From assembly GCA_035689345.1 (NCBI GenBank), contig DASSLR010000052.1, forward strand, positions 14,340 through 78,339: a stretch of DNA of 64,000 nt, in the 5' to 3' direction. The DNA comes from CF-118 sp035689345. GTDB taxonomy: Bacteria > Chloroflexota > Dormibacteria > Dormibacterales > Dormibacteraceae. Position 1 is the stretch's first letter. Each line of letters starts with the position of its first letter. Shown piece by piece: positions 42,187 to 49,530 of the stretch. The notes beneath the pieces were generated by a model. It saw only the letters and a list, made by a program, of their open reading frames with translations. It searched no databases and had not been told where the DNA came from. A program made the translations under genes and the position numbers.

Positions 42187-43211
42187 AGGCCCTCGTCAAG
42201 GCCAGGGCCGAGCCCGGCCTGTGGCTGCAGGACGTGCCCGACCCGAAGGCCGGCCCCGGCGAGGTGCTGATCCGAGTGCTGCGGACGGGCATCTGCGGCA
42301 CCGACCTGCACATCGACGCATGGAACGAGTGGGCGCAGGCGACGATCAAGCCGCCACTCGTCGTCGGCCATGAGTTCGTGGGCGAGATCGCGGAGGTGGG
42401 CGAGGGCGTCGAATCGCTGTACGTCGGCGAGCTGGTCGGCGCCGAGGGTCACATCGTGTGCGGCCGCTGCCGCAACTGCCTGGCCGGCCGGCGCGTGCTG
42501 TGCGCCAACAGCGTGGGCATCGGCGTGCAGCGGGCCGGCGCCTTCGCCGAGTACATCGTCATGCCGGCAGGCAACGTGTGGCCCCACCTGTCGAAGATCG
42601 ACCTCGACGTCGCGTCGATCTTCGACCCGTTCGGCAACGCCGTGCACGTGGCGACGCAGTACCGGTTGGTGGCCGAGGACGTGCTGATCACCGGCGCCGG
42701 CCCAATCGGGTTGATGGCCGCGATCGTCGCCCGCCACAACGGCGCGCGCTACGTCGCGGTGACCGACGTGAGCGAATACCGGCTCGAGCTCGCCCGCAAG
42801 ATCGGCGTGACGCTCGCGGTCGACGTGTCGAAGACGAAGCTGCGCGACGCTCAGGCCAAGCTCGGGATGAAAGAGGGATTCGACGTCGGCTTCGAGATGT
42901 CCGGCGTGCCGAGCGCCATGCGCGAGATGATCGAGAACATGGCGCATGGTGGGCGCATCGCGATCCTCGGCCTGCCCGAACACGAATTCCCCATCGACTG
43001 GTCGCAGGTGGTCTTCAAAATGCTCACGTTGCGCGGCGTTTACGGCCGGCAGATTTTCGAGACCTGGTACCAGATGTCGGTGTTCGTGCAGACCGGCCTC
43101 GACATCTCGCCGGTTATCACTCATCGCTTTCCGTATCGCGACTACAAAGAAGCGTTCGCCGTCGCGCACTCGGGCAAGTGCGGCAAGGTCGTCCTGGACT
43201 GGAGCGAGTAG
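42183..43211 (+). CDS. tdh: L-threonine 3-dehydrogenase
   Basis: Zinc-dependent medium-chain dehydrogenase converting threonine to 2-amino-3-ketobutyrate. Catalytic zinc ligand Cys in GICGTDLHIDAWNEWAQ, family block PPLVVGHEFVGEIAEVG, structural zinc cysteines in HIVCGRCRNCLAGRRVLC, NAD motif VLITGAGPIGLMAAIVA. WNEWAQ and FDPFGNAVHVA are characteristic of Tdh. 342 residues, the same as E. coli Tdh within one residue. Followed two bases later by kbl. Confidence 0.95.
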   Translation: MKALVKARAEPGLWLQDVPDPKAGPGEVLIRVLRTGICGTDLHIDAWNEWAQATIKPPLVVGHEFVGEIAEVGEGVESLYVGELVGAEGHIVCGRCRNCLAGRRVLCANSVGIGVQRAGAFAEYIVMPAGNVWPHLSKIDLDVASIFDPFGNAVHVATQYRLVAEDVLITGAGPIGLMAAIVARHNGARYVAVTDVSEYRLELARKIGVTLAVDVSKTKLRDAQAKLGMKEGFDVGFEMSGVPSAMREMIENMAHGGRIAILGLPEHEFPIDWSQVVFKMLTLRGVYGRQIFETWYQMSVFVQTGLDISPVITHRFPYRDYKEAFAVAHSGKCGKVVLDWSE

Positions 43212-43213
43212 CG

Positions 43214-44392
43214 ATGTTCGACACGATGCGTTCCGACCTGACCCAAGCGCTGCAGGAGATTCGCGACGCCGGGCTGTGGAAGCCGGAGCGCGTGATCGGC
43301 TCGCCGCAGGGGGCCAACGTCGCGGTGATGGAACGTGAAGTGCTCAACCTCTGCGCCAACAACTACCTCGGCCTCGCGGACGACCCGCGCGTGGTCGCTG
43401 CCGCGCATGAGGCGCTGGATCGCTGGGGCTACGGGCTCGCTTCGGTGCGATTCATCTGCGGCACGCAGGAGGTGCACAAGGAGCTCGAAGCGGCGCTCAC
43501 CGAGTTTCTCGGCACCGAGGACACCATCCTCTACTCGTCCTGCTTCGACGCCAACGGCGGAATCTTCGAGGCGCTTTTCGACGAGCGCGACGCGATCATC
43601 TCCGACGCGCTCAACCACGCTTCGATCATCGACGGCGTGCGCCTGTCCAAGGCGCGGCGCTATCGCTACGCCAACCGCGACATGGGCGAGCTCGAGCAGC
43701 GATTGCAGGAATCCGCCGACGCGCGCTACCGCATCGTGGTGACTGACGGCGTCTTCTCGATGGACGGATATCTCGCGCCGCTGCCCGAGATCTGCGCGCT
43801 GGCCGAGCGGTACAAAGCCCTGGTCATGGTCGACGACTCGCACGCCGTCGGCTTTGTGGGTGCCGGGGGTCGCGGCACGCCCGAGCACTTCAGCGTGATG
43901 GGCCGCGTCGACGTGATCACGGGCACGCTGGGCAAGGCGCTTGGCGGAGCTTCGGGTGGCTACGTATCCGGCCGGCGCGAGATCGTGGCCATGCTGCGAC
44001 AGCGCTCGCGTCCCTATCTGTTCTCGAACTCGGTCGCGCCCCCCATCGTGGCGGCATCGCTGAAGGTGCTCGAGCTCCTACGTTCCGCCGGCGACCTGCG
44101 CGAGAAGCTCCGCGCCAACACCGCGTTCTTCCGGCGCCGCATGACCGAGGAGAAGTTCGACATCCTGCCTGGCGAGCACCCGATCGTGCCGGTGATGATC
44201 GGTGACGCAGGGCGCGCCTCGCGCCTGGCCGAGCTGATGCTCGAGCGCGGTGTGTACGTCATCGGGTTCTCGTACCCGGTCGTGCCGCAGGGGAAGGCCC
44301 GCATCCGCGCCCAGGTCTCGGCGGCGCATTCCCAGGACGATCTCGAGCGCGCCGTGGAGGCTTTCGTGGACTCGCGGGCGGAGCTGGGCTGA
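43214..44392 (+). CDS. kbl: Glycine C-acetyltransferase (2-amino-3-ketobutyrate CoA ligase)
   Basis: PLP enzyme that splits 2-amino-3-ketobutyrate with CoA into glycine and acetyl-CoA, completing the Tdh pathway. LNLCANNYLGLADDPRVV, FICGTQEVHKELE, MVDDSHAVGFVGAGGRGTPEH and the PLP lysine in TGTLGKALGGASGGYVSG are canonical. 392 residues. Other alpha-oxoamine synthases (BioF) are similar, but adjacency to tdh settles it. Last gene of a six-gene plus-strand run; a paired-palindrome element follows. Confidence 0.95.
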   Translation: MFDTMRSDLTQALQEIRDAGLWKPERVIGSPQGANVAVMEREVLNLCANNYLGLADDPRVVAAAHEALDRWGYGLASVRFICGTQEVHKELEAALTEFLGTEDTILYSSCFDANGGIFEALFDERDAIISDALNHASIIDGVRLSKARRYRYANRDMGELEQRLQESADARYRIVVTDGVFSMDGYLAPLPEICALAERYKALVMVDDSHAVGFVGAGGRGTPEHFSVMGRVDVITGTLGKALGGASGGYVSGRREIVAMLRQRSRPYLFSNSVAPPIVAASLKVLELLRSAGDLREKLRANTAFFRRRMTEEKFDILPGEHPIVPVMIGDAGRASRLAELMLERGVYVIGFSYPVVPQGKARIRAQVSAAHSQDDLERAVEAFVDSRAELG

Positions 44393-44396
44393 AGCA

Positions 44397-44458
44397 CCGT
44401 TTGTATACAAACGGCTGTTATTCGCGCGGTTTAGCACGCGTTTGTATGCAAACGCGTG
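44397..44458. repeat. Paired-palindrome element, copy B (most perfect)
   Basis: Between convergent kbl and the RAM gene lie an 18-bp perfect palindrome CCGTTTGTATACAAACGG (44397-44414) and a second with 10-bp arms CACGCGTTTG / CAAACGCGTG around TATG (44435-44458). Centres 44405.5 and 44446.5 are 41 bp apart. Could act as a bidirectional terminator, a repeat element or a protein-binding site. Confidence 0.75.
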
Positions 44459-44473
44459 GAATCCGGCCCGGGG

Positions 44474-44701
44474 TTATTTGACCGCCAGGCAGGTCACCGT
44501 CTTGAACACGCCGTCGATCTTCTGGATCTTGTCGACGATCAGCGATCCGATCGAGTTGACGTCCGGTGCCTCGCACACGGCGATGACGTCGTACTCACCT
44601 GTGATCGCGTCGGCGGCCGTGATGCCGTTGACGCCCTCCATCTTCTTGGCCACTTCGAGCGCTCGCCCGGGCGACGCATTGATGAGGACGTAGGCCTTCA
44701 T
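44474..44701 (-). CDS. Stand-alone Lrp/AsnC ligand-binding (RAM) domain protein
   Basis: A 75-residue alpha/beta protein equal to the ligand-binding half of Lrp/AsnC regulators, with no DNA-binding domain: AYVLINASPGRALEVAKKMEGVNGI, ADAITGEYDVIAVCEA, and IQKIDGVFKTVTCLAVK. Such proteins bind amino acids and can tune partner proteins. A GGGGG run lies upstream of its ATG. It stands between kbl and threonine dehydratase, so threonine or isoleucine sensing is a reasonable inference. Confidence 0.88.
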   Translation of the reverse strand: MKAYVLINASPGRALEVAKKMEGVNGITAADAITGEYDVIAVCEAPDVNSIGSLIVDKIQKIDGVFKTVTCLAVK

Positions 44702-44745
44702 GCAGATGCAACCCCCAAACCAATTTGAGCCGGTACGGCTTCAGG

Positions 44746-45711
44746 TTAACCCGGAAGGCGCGATTTGAGGGCCTGGACCAGGACCTCGGCGCTTACGTTC
44801 GCTCCGGAGACCACGACCACCACGCGGTGACCGGCGGCGACCGCCTCCCGGTGGTAGAGCAGGGCCGCCAGGCCCGCCGCGCCCGCGGGCTCGGCGAGCA
44901 GGTGCTCCCACTCGAACAGCGCCCGGATGGCACCCAGCATCTCCTCATCCTCGACGGTGAGCACGCGGTCGACGTACCGCTGGGCCAGGTCAAATGTGAG
45001 CGTGCCGGGCGACGAGGCCGCGAGGCCGTCGGCGATGGTGCTGATCCGGTCCAGGGTGACGATGCGGCCCGCCTCCACCGACCGCTTCATCGAGTCGGCG
45101 CCGGCCGGCTCGACCCCGATGACCCGCACCGACGGATGCCGCGCCTTCAGGTACGTGGCGATGCCGCCGATGAGGCCGCCGCCGCCCACAGGCACCACCA
45201 CGGTGTCGAAAGCGGCCAGCTGCGCGAGCAGCTCGATTGTAACGGTGCCCTGGCCCGCCACCACGTCAGGGTCGTTGTAGGCGTGGACGAAGGTGGCGCC
45301 GGTGCGCTCCCGCTCGGCCGACGCGGCCATGAATGCTTCGTGGTAGTTGTCGCCCGTCGCGACCACGCGCGCGCCCAGCCGCTCGATCGCTGCCACCTTC
45401 AGCGGGTTGGCCGCTGCCGGCACGTACACGGTGGCTGCGACACCGAACTCCGCGGCCGCATATGCCACGCCCATGCCGTGGTTGCCGGCGGAGGCGGTGA
45501 TGACGCCGGCGCCCCGCCGCTCCGCCGACATGCGCATCAGCTTGGTGAGCGCGCCGCGCACCTTGAAGGCGCGGATCGGCTGCACGGACTCGAGCTTCAG
45601 GAAGACCTCGCGGCCGGCGGCCGCGGAGAACGCGCGCGAGCGCTGGAGCGGCGTCGGCTGGAGGTGCGGCGCGAGGTCGCGCGCGGCGCGCTCGACGCCG
45701 GCGGCCGTTAC
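44746..45711 (-). CDS. Threonine ammonia-lyase (dehydratase), start codon unresolved
   Basis: PLP enzyme deaminating threonine (or serine). PLP lysine in IRAFKVRGALTKL; SAGNHGMGVAYAA binds phosphate of substrate; VVVPVGGGGLIGGIA is the PLP-phosphate glycine loop. The conserved N-terminus (GVERAARDLAPHLQPTPLQRS) lies upstream of the first canonical start (45585), and the frame has no ATG, GTG or TTG before its upstream stop. GTA at 45711 overlaps the preceding gene's TAA as GTAA and would give 321 residues, the family length. A mutated GTG or unusual start is possible. No ACT domain, so it is the short catabolic type. Confidence 0.85.
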   Translation of the reverse strand, partial: VTAAGVERAARDLAPHLQPTPLQRSRAFSAAAGREVFLKLESVQPIRAFKVRGALTKLMRMSAERRGAGVITASAGNHGMGVAYAAAEFGVAATVYVPAAANPLKVAAIERLGARVVATGDNYHEAFMAASAERERTGATFVHAYNDPDVVAGQGTVTIELLAQLAAFDTVVVPVGGGGLIGGIATYLKARHPSVRVIGVEPAGADSMKRSVEAGRIVTLDRISTIADGLAASSPGTLTFDLAQRYVDRVLTVEDEEMLGAIRALFEWEHLLAEPAGAAGLAALLYHREAVAAGHRVVVVVSGANVSAEVLVQALKSRLPG

Positions 45712-45863
45712 CTCTTCTTGCGCTTTCGTTTGTCGGCCAGGTGCAGGGCGAGCTTCTTCAGGCCCGGGTTGACGGAGACGACCTTCGGACCGCGCACCTT
45801 CTTGTCACGCGCCCGGACGTGAGCGCTCTCCCGTGGCTCGATGCGGTCCAGGTCGTCGCTCAT
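45708..45863 (-). CDS. Small highly basic protein (51 aa)
   Basis: Opens with ATG at 45863, 3 bp after the thioesterase gene, and ends in TAA overlapping the dehydratase frame. Sequence begins MSDDLDRIEPRESAHVRARD and continues with KKVRGPKVVSVNPGLKKLALHLADKRKRKKR, giving an acidic N-terminus and a Lys/Arg-rich C-terminus like small nucleic-acid- or ribosome-binding proteins. Function unknown. It is too short for common gene-length cut-offs. Confidence 0.6.
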   Translation of the reverse strand: MSDDLDRIEPRESAHVRARDKKVRGPKVVSVNPGLKKLALHLADKRKRKKR

Positions 45864-45866
45864 CGA

Positions 45867-46232
45867 TCAGAAATTAGCGGGGACGATCGCGCGCTTGTGC
45901 GTTCCGCTGCCGATGACCTTTCCGTCCAGCTGGCACTGCACGTCGAACAGCAGCTTGTTGCCGTTGACCTCTTTCAGGGTGGCGGTGACCACGACCGTGC
46001 TGCCGGGGGGCGCCGGCGCCAGGTGGCGCACGTGAACCTCGTAGCCGACTGTGGTGTGACCCTCAGGCAGCTGCGCCTCCACAGCCTTGTGGCTGGCGCC
46101 CTCCATCAAACCGATCATCGCCGGCGTCGCGAACACGCCCTTGCCGCCGACGTGCATCGTGATGAGGCGGTCGTCGACCACCCGCTCCACGCGGTTCTCC
46201 AGGCCGGGCCGGACGCCATCTTTGGTGTCCAC
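45867..46232 (-). CDS. Hotdog-fold thioesterase (fluoroacetyl-CoA thioesterase FlK-like)
   Basis: A 121-residue hotdog-fold protein. VFATPAMIGLMEGASHKAV carries the Thr and Glu and HVRHLAPAPPGSTVVVTA carries the His that form the FlK-type triad. Most family members are acyl-CoA thioesterases of unknown substrate; fluoroacetyl-CoA activity should not be assumed. GTG start at 46232, 14 bp from the divergent galU. Confidence 0.87.
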   Translation of the reverse strand: MDTKDGVRPGLENRVERVVDDRLITMHVGGKGVFATPAMIGLMEGASHKAVEAQLPEGHTTVGYEVHVRHLAPAPPGSTVVVTATLKEVNGNKLLFDVQCQLDGKVIGSGTHKRAIVPANF

Positions 46233-46236
46233 GAGA

Positions 46237-46242
46237 TAGATT
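46237..46242 (+). promoter_or_regulatory. Leaderless-type -10 element of galU
   Basis: TAGATT lies 4 nt before the ATG at 46247 and 7 nt before the ATG at 46250. The 7-nt spacing favours 46250 as the real start of galU if the message is leaderless. Confidence 0.4.
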
Positions 46243-46246
46243 GTCG

Positions 46247-47134
46247 ATGATGACCGTGCGCAAGGCGATCTTCCCGGCGGCCGGTCTCGGCACGAGGTTC
46301 CTGCCCGTGACCAAGGCCCAGCCGAAAGAGATGCTGCCGCTGGTCGACAAGCCGACGATCCAGTACGGGGTCGAGGAGGCGATCGCGAGCGGCATCGAGC
46401 AGGTGATCATGGTCACCGGCGGCGGCAAGCGCGCCATCGTCGACCACTTCGACCGCTCCGTCGAGCTCGAGCACTACCTGCAGGAGCGAGACAAGGGCGA
46501 CCTGCTGCGCATCCTCGAGGAGGTCGACCGCTTGAGCGAGCAGGTCGACATCACGTACATCCAGCAGAAGGAGCCACGCGGCCTGGGCGACGCCGTGTTC
46601 ACCGCGCGCCGCCTCGTCGAAGGCGAGCCGTGCGCGGTCCTGCTCGCCGACGACGTGATCCTGTGCGAGCGCAAGCCTGTGCTGAAGCAGCTGATCGACG
46701 CGCACGCCAAGACCGGCGCCACGGTGCTGGCGGTGCGTCGCGTGCCGCGCGGCCAGGTCAGCCGCTACGGAATCGTCGCCACCGACGGCTCGCGCGACGG
46801 CCTGCACGAGGTGACCGACGTGGTCGAGAAGCCGTCGGCCAAAGACGCTCCCTCGGACCTCGCCATGCTCGGCCGCTACGTGATCACGCCGGCCGTGTTC
46901 GAGGAGCTCAGCCGGACCGCGCCGGGCGCGGGCAAGGAGATCCAGCTGACGGACGCCATCAAGCGCACCATCGGCCGCCACCACGTGGTGGCGCTCGAGT
47001 TCGAAGGCGACTACTACGACACCGGGACCGTGCCCGGCTACCTGCGCGCCAACCTGATGATGGCGATGAAGCGGGAGGAGCTCCGGGAGGAGCTCGAACC
47101 GCTCCTGAGGGAGCTTCTGCAGGGCCGGGATTAG
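46247..47134 (+). CDS. galU: UTP-glucose-1-phosphate uridylyltransferase
   Basis: Makes UDP-glucose for glycan and lipid synthesis. The nucleotide loop is KAIFPAAGLGTRFLPVTKAQPKEMLPLVDKP; further GalU motifs are YIQQKEPRGLGDAV, VLLADDVIL and GKEIQLTDAI. 295 residues from ATG 46247 (or one fewer from 46250). Divergent from the thioesterase gene by 14 bp. Confidence 0.95.
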   Translation: MMTVRKAIFPAAGLGTRFLPVTKAQPKEMLPLVDKPTIQYGVEEAIASGIEQVIMVTGGGKRAIVDHFDRSVELEHYLQERDKGDLLRILEEVDRLSEQVDITYIQQKEPRGLGDAVFTARRLVEGEPCAVLLADDVILCERKPVLKQLIDAHAKTGATVLAVRRVPRGQVSRYGIVATDGSRDGLHEVTDVVEKPSAKDAPSDLAMLGRYVITPAVFEELSRTAPGAGKEIQLTDAIKRTIGRHHVVALEFEGDYYDTGTVPGYLRANLMMAMKREELREELEPLLRELLQGRD

Positions 47135-47172
47135 GCCGCCGCGGGGCTCCGACCATGGCGCGAAACGGCGCC

Positions 47173-47178
47173 TATAAT
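47173..47178 (+). promoter_or_regulatory. TATAAT -10 upstream of the 89-aa gene
   Basis: A consensus TATAAT stands 45 nt before the ATG at 47224. It lies inside the longer open frame starting at 47155, arguing that the shorter protein is the real product. No clear -35 was seen. Confidence 0.45.
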
Positions 47179-47223
47179 CGGATGACGCTCAATGAGCCGC
47201 ATTCCCGCCCGAGTGAATCAACT

Positions 47224-47493
47224 ATGGCTGTTTCTGGACGAAGAAGATTCGACGACGACAAGGTTGTCCGCTATGAGACCACGGAGAAGGACTTCGAGGT
47301 CGAGGTTTCGCGCACCCTCAACAAGTGGTGCGTCACCGTCTACCAGCTGCCGGACCGCCAGATCCTCGTTCAGGACTTTTTTCCTGAGCGTTGGAAGGCG
47401 CTCGCGCGCGCGCAGGACTTCATCCGGCTCCTGAACCAGCGCAAGAAGAAGGAAGAGGAAGCGCTCGGCGGCGGCTCCGACGACGACTACTGA
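47224..47493 (+). CDS. Small charged protein of unknown function (89 aa)
   Basis: Begins MAVSGRRRFDDDKVVRYETT and contains DFEVEVSRTLNKWCVTVYQLPDRQILVQDFFPERWKALARAQDFIRLLNQRKKKEEE, ending in an acidic GGGSDDDY tail. Predicted soluble with a beta-rich start and a long charged helix. No family recognised. The 47155 ATG would add 23 residues but overlaps the TATAAT. Confidence 0.65.
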   Translation: MAVSGRRRFDDDKVVRYETTEKDFEVEVSRTLNKWCVTVYQLPDRQILVQDFFPERWKALARAQDFIRLLNQRKKKEEEALGGGSDDDY

Positions 47494-47515
47494 GTCGCGT
47501 TCTCTGCGGCGCGAC
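47494..47515. terminator. Short hairpin after the 89-aa gene
   Basis: GTCGCG / CGCGAC, a 6-bp stem with a 10-nt loop immediately after the stop codon. No T-run; weak terminator candidate. Confidence 0.3.
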
Positions 47516-47542
47516 CACGGCTCTAGCTAGACTTCAGGGCTC

Positions 47543-47764
47543 GTGAGCTGGGCTTTCTTCCGCCGGGAGTGGGGTGCGGTCACCTTCGTGCTGACCGTTC
47601 TCGTGGGCATGATCGTCGTGCCGGTTGCGCTGTATCTCGCCGGCGTCGGCCCCGGGCCCGCCACCGTCGTGACCCCGAACACCGCGAGCACCGCGCGCGA
47701 GAGCACCGCCCGTGTGGCCACGCCCGCGAACACGCCGAGCCCAAGCGCCTCGCCTTCGAAGTAA
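47543..47764 (+). CDS. Single-pass membrane protein with Thr/Pro/Ser tail (73 aa)
   Basis: Short N-terminal cytoplasmic part (MSWAFFRREWG), one membrane helix (AVTFVLTVLVGMIVVPVALYL), then an Ala/Thr/Ser/Pro-rich tail of about 38 residues that would face outside. GTG start at 47543 with a weak upstream GCAGGG-like site. No family recognised. Confidence 0.6.
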   Translation: MSWAFFRREWGAVTFVLTVLVGMIVVPVALYLAGVGPGPATVVTPNTASTARESTARVATPANTPSPSASPSK

Positions 47765-47775
47765 GAGCGGTCGGG

Positions 47776-48300
47776 TCACGAGTCGAGCTGCCACAGAAGC
47801 CTGTGGCCGTTGTGGCGGACGATCTCGTTCAGCGGCAGCGCCAGCGTCGTGACCGGCTCGTCGTCGCTGGTGACGCGCATCTCGATCTTCTCCGAGAGCT
47901 GCAGCTGCGCGACCGCGACGCAGTCGTGCAGGAAAGGAAACACCGCCGGCCGCACGAGGTTCATGACATAGCCCGTCATCGAGGCGGCGGCATGGTTGAG
48001 GCTGCGGTCGCGAAACGCCAGCAGGACGACCTCGTCGCTGACCATGATCGGATCGGTCCACGTGTAGGCAGAGCCGTCCGCCTCGCGCAGCAGCTGGAGG
48101 AGCTCGGCGAGCCTGCGCATCGGCGGCCGCGGACCTTCGATGACCAGGGGCACGTCGCGCATCGGCTGCTGGAAATCCTGGGGCCGGTACTGCGCCGTGA
48201 AGCCCAGGTCGGAGACTCCGGCGAACGGCGCCGGCACCTTGATCGAGATCTCTCTGAGCTGATTGTTGTTGCGACGCATGCTGGGTTCCTGAGCCTGCAT
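47776..48300 (-). CDS. Protein of unknown function (174 aa)
   Basis: Soluble protein with no signal peptide. Notable stretches: NNQLREISIKVPAPFAGVSDLGFTAQYRPQDF, RLAELLQLLREADGSAYTW, DEVVLLAFRDRSLNHAAASMTGYVMN and EKIEMRVTSDDEPVTTLALPLNEIVRHNGHRLLWQLDS. No family recognised; starts could be the ATG at 48300 or an internal ATG seven codons on. Divergent from the CaiB-like gene. Confidence 0.6.
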   Translation of the reverse strand: MQAQEPSMRRNNNQLREISIKVPAPFAGVSDLGFTAQYRPQDFQQPMRDVPLVIEGPRPPMRRLAELLQLLREADGSAYTWTDPIMVSDEVVLLAFRDRSLNHAAASMTGYVMNLVRPAVFPFLHDCVAVAQLQLSEKIEMRVTSDDEPVTTLALPLNEIVRHNGHRLLWQLDS

Positions 48301-48349
48301 GCCGTATTAACGCACCCGGCCCGAAATTTGTCTCCCACAATTGGCTGAA

Positions 48350-49441
48350 ATGGCGCTGACCGGAATACGAATCCTCGACCTCACGCGCCTGCTGCCCGGC
48401 GCCTTCTGCACGATGCTCCTGGCCGAGATGGGGGCCGACGTGATCAAGGTCGAAGAGCCCGGCACGGGCGACTACATGCGGTGGACCCCGCCCCTCGAGG
48501 ACGGTCAGAGCGCGCTGTTCAACGCGCTCAACCGCGACAAGCGCAGCGTGACCCTGAACCTGAAGACCGACGCGGGCCGCGACCTGCTGCTGCGCCTCGT
48601 CGACGGTGCGTCTGTCCTCGTGGAAGGCAACCGCCCCGGCGTGATGGAGCGGCTCGGGCTCGGCTGGGACGCGCTGCACGCTCGCAACCCGAAGCTCGTG
48701 ATGTGCTCGATCACCGGCTACGGCCAGACCGGTCCGTTCGCGAACCGGGCCGGGCACGACATCAACTACACGGCGACCGCCGGCCTGCTCGGCCTCAACG
48801 GCGAGGCCGGAGGGCCGCCCGTGCCGCTGTCGGTGCAGGTGGCGGACATCGGAGGTGGCGGGTTGCAGCCGGCGGTGGCGATACTCGCGGCGCTGCTCGA
48901 CGTGGAGCGCGGTGGCGAGGGGCGCTGGCTCGACGTCTCGATGACGGACGGCGCCTTCAGCTGGCTGGCGCTCGCGTTTGCCCAGGCGGGCGGCGGGGAG
49001 GAGGTTCGGCGCGGCGCGCAGCGCTTGAGCGGGCGCTACGCGTGCTACCGCGTGTACGGGTGCAAGGGCGGCGGGTTCTACAGCGTCGGCGCCCTGGAGC
49101 CGAAGTTCTGGGCGGCTCTTTGCAGTGCGCTGGGCAAGCCCGAATTCGTGGAGTTGCAGTTCGCCGAGGGCGACACGCAAACCCGCGTGCACCGGGAGAT
49201 GGAGGCGGTCTTCGCGTCGCGCACTCGTGACGAATGGGAGCCGGTGCTGGCGCCGCTGGACGCGTGCTGCGAGCCGGTGCTCGACCTCGACGAGGTGGCG
49301 AATCACCCGCAGATCGCGGCGCGTCGCGTACAACCGACCGGCGCTGCACCACGGCTGGGCGAACACAACGCGGAGGTCCTGGCCGAGGTCGGTGTCGATG
49401 CGGGTCGGCTAGAAGAGCTCAGGCAGGCGGGAGCGGTCTAA
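48350..49441 (+). CDS. CaiB/BaiF family CoA-transferase (alpha-methylacyl-CoA racemase-like)
   Basis: Family III CoA-transferase fold. GIRILDLTRLLPGAFCTMLLAEMGADVIKVEEPGTGDYMR, NRDKRSVTLNLK, SITGYGQTGPFANRAGHDINYTATAGLLG (catalytic Asp in GHDINY) and GRWLDVSMTDGAFSW are diagnostic. RAGHDINYTATAGLLG is closer to alpha-methylacyl-CoA racemases than to carnitine transferases. ATG at 48350 gives 363 residues; a TTG nine bases upstream is possible. Confidence 0.9.
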   Translation: MALTGIRILDLTRLLPGAFCTMLLAEMGADVIKVEEPGTGDYMRWTPPLEDGQSALFNALNRDKRSVTLNLKTDAGRDLLLRLVDGASVLVEGNRPGVMERLGLGWDALHARNPKLVMCSITGYGQTGPFANRAGHDINYTATAGLLGLNGEAGGPPVPLSVQVADIGGGGLQPAVAILAALLDVERGGEGRWLDVSMTDGAFSWLALAFAQAGGGEEVRRGAQRLSGRYACYRVYGCKGGGFYSVGALEPKFWAALCSALGKPEFVELQFAEGDTQTRVHREMEAVFASRTRDEWEPVLAPLDACCEPVLDLDEVANHPQIAARRVQPTGAAPRLGEHNAEVLAEVGVDAGRLEELRQAGAV

Positions 49442-49458
49442 GGCCCACACATTCCACT

Positions 49459-49519
49459 CGTTTGTGCACAAAAGCGGGGTATTCCTGTCGGATTCCGCGC
49501 GATTGCGCACAAACGCGCG
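49459..49519. repeat. Paired-palindrome element, copy C
   Basis: Between convergent genes: TTTGTGCACAAA (49461-49472, perfect) and an imperfect palindrome CGCGCG-ATTGCGCACAAA-CGCGCG (49496-49519). Centres 49466.5 and 49507.5 are 41 bp apart. The intervening TATTC starts at the same offset from the first centre as the TATTC in copy B. Confidence 0.7.
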
Positions 49520-49530
49520 AATGGAGCGAG

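Noticed and set aside
46241..46246. TTG start for galU at 46241
   Set aside because: It lies inside the TAGATT hexamer; two ATG codons follow at once.
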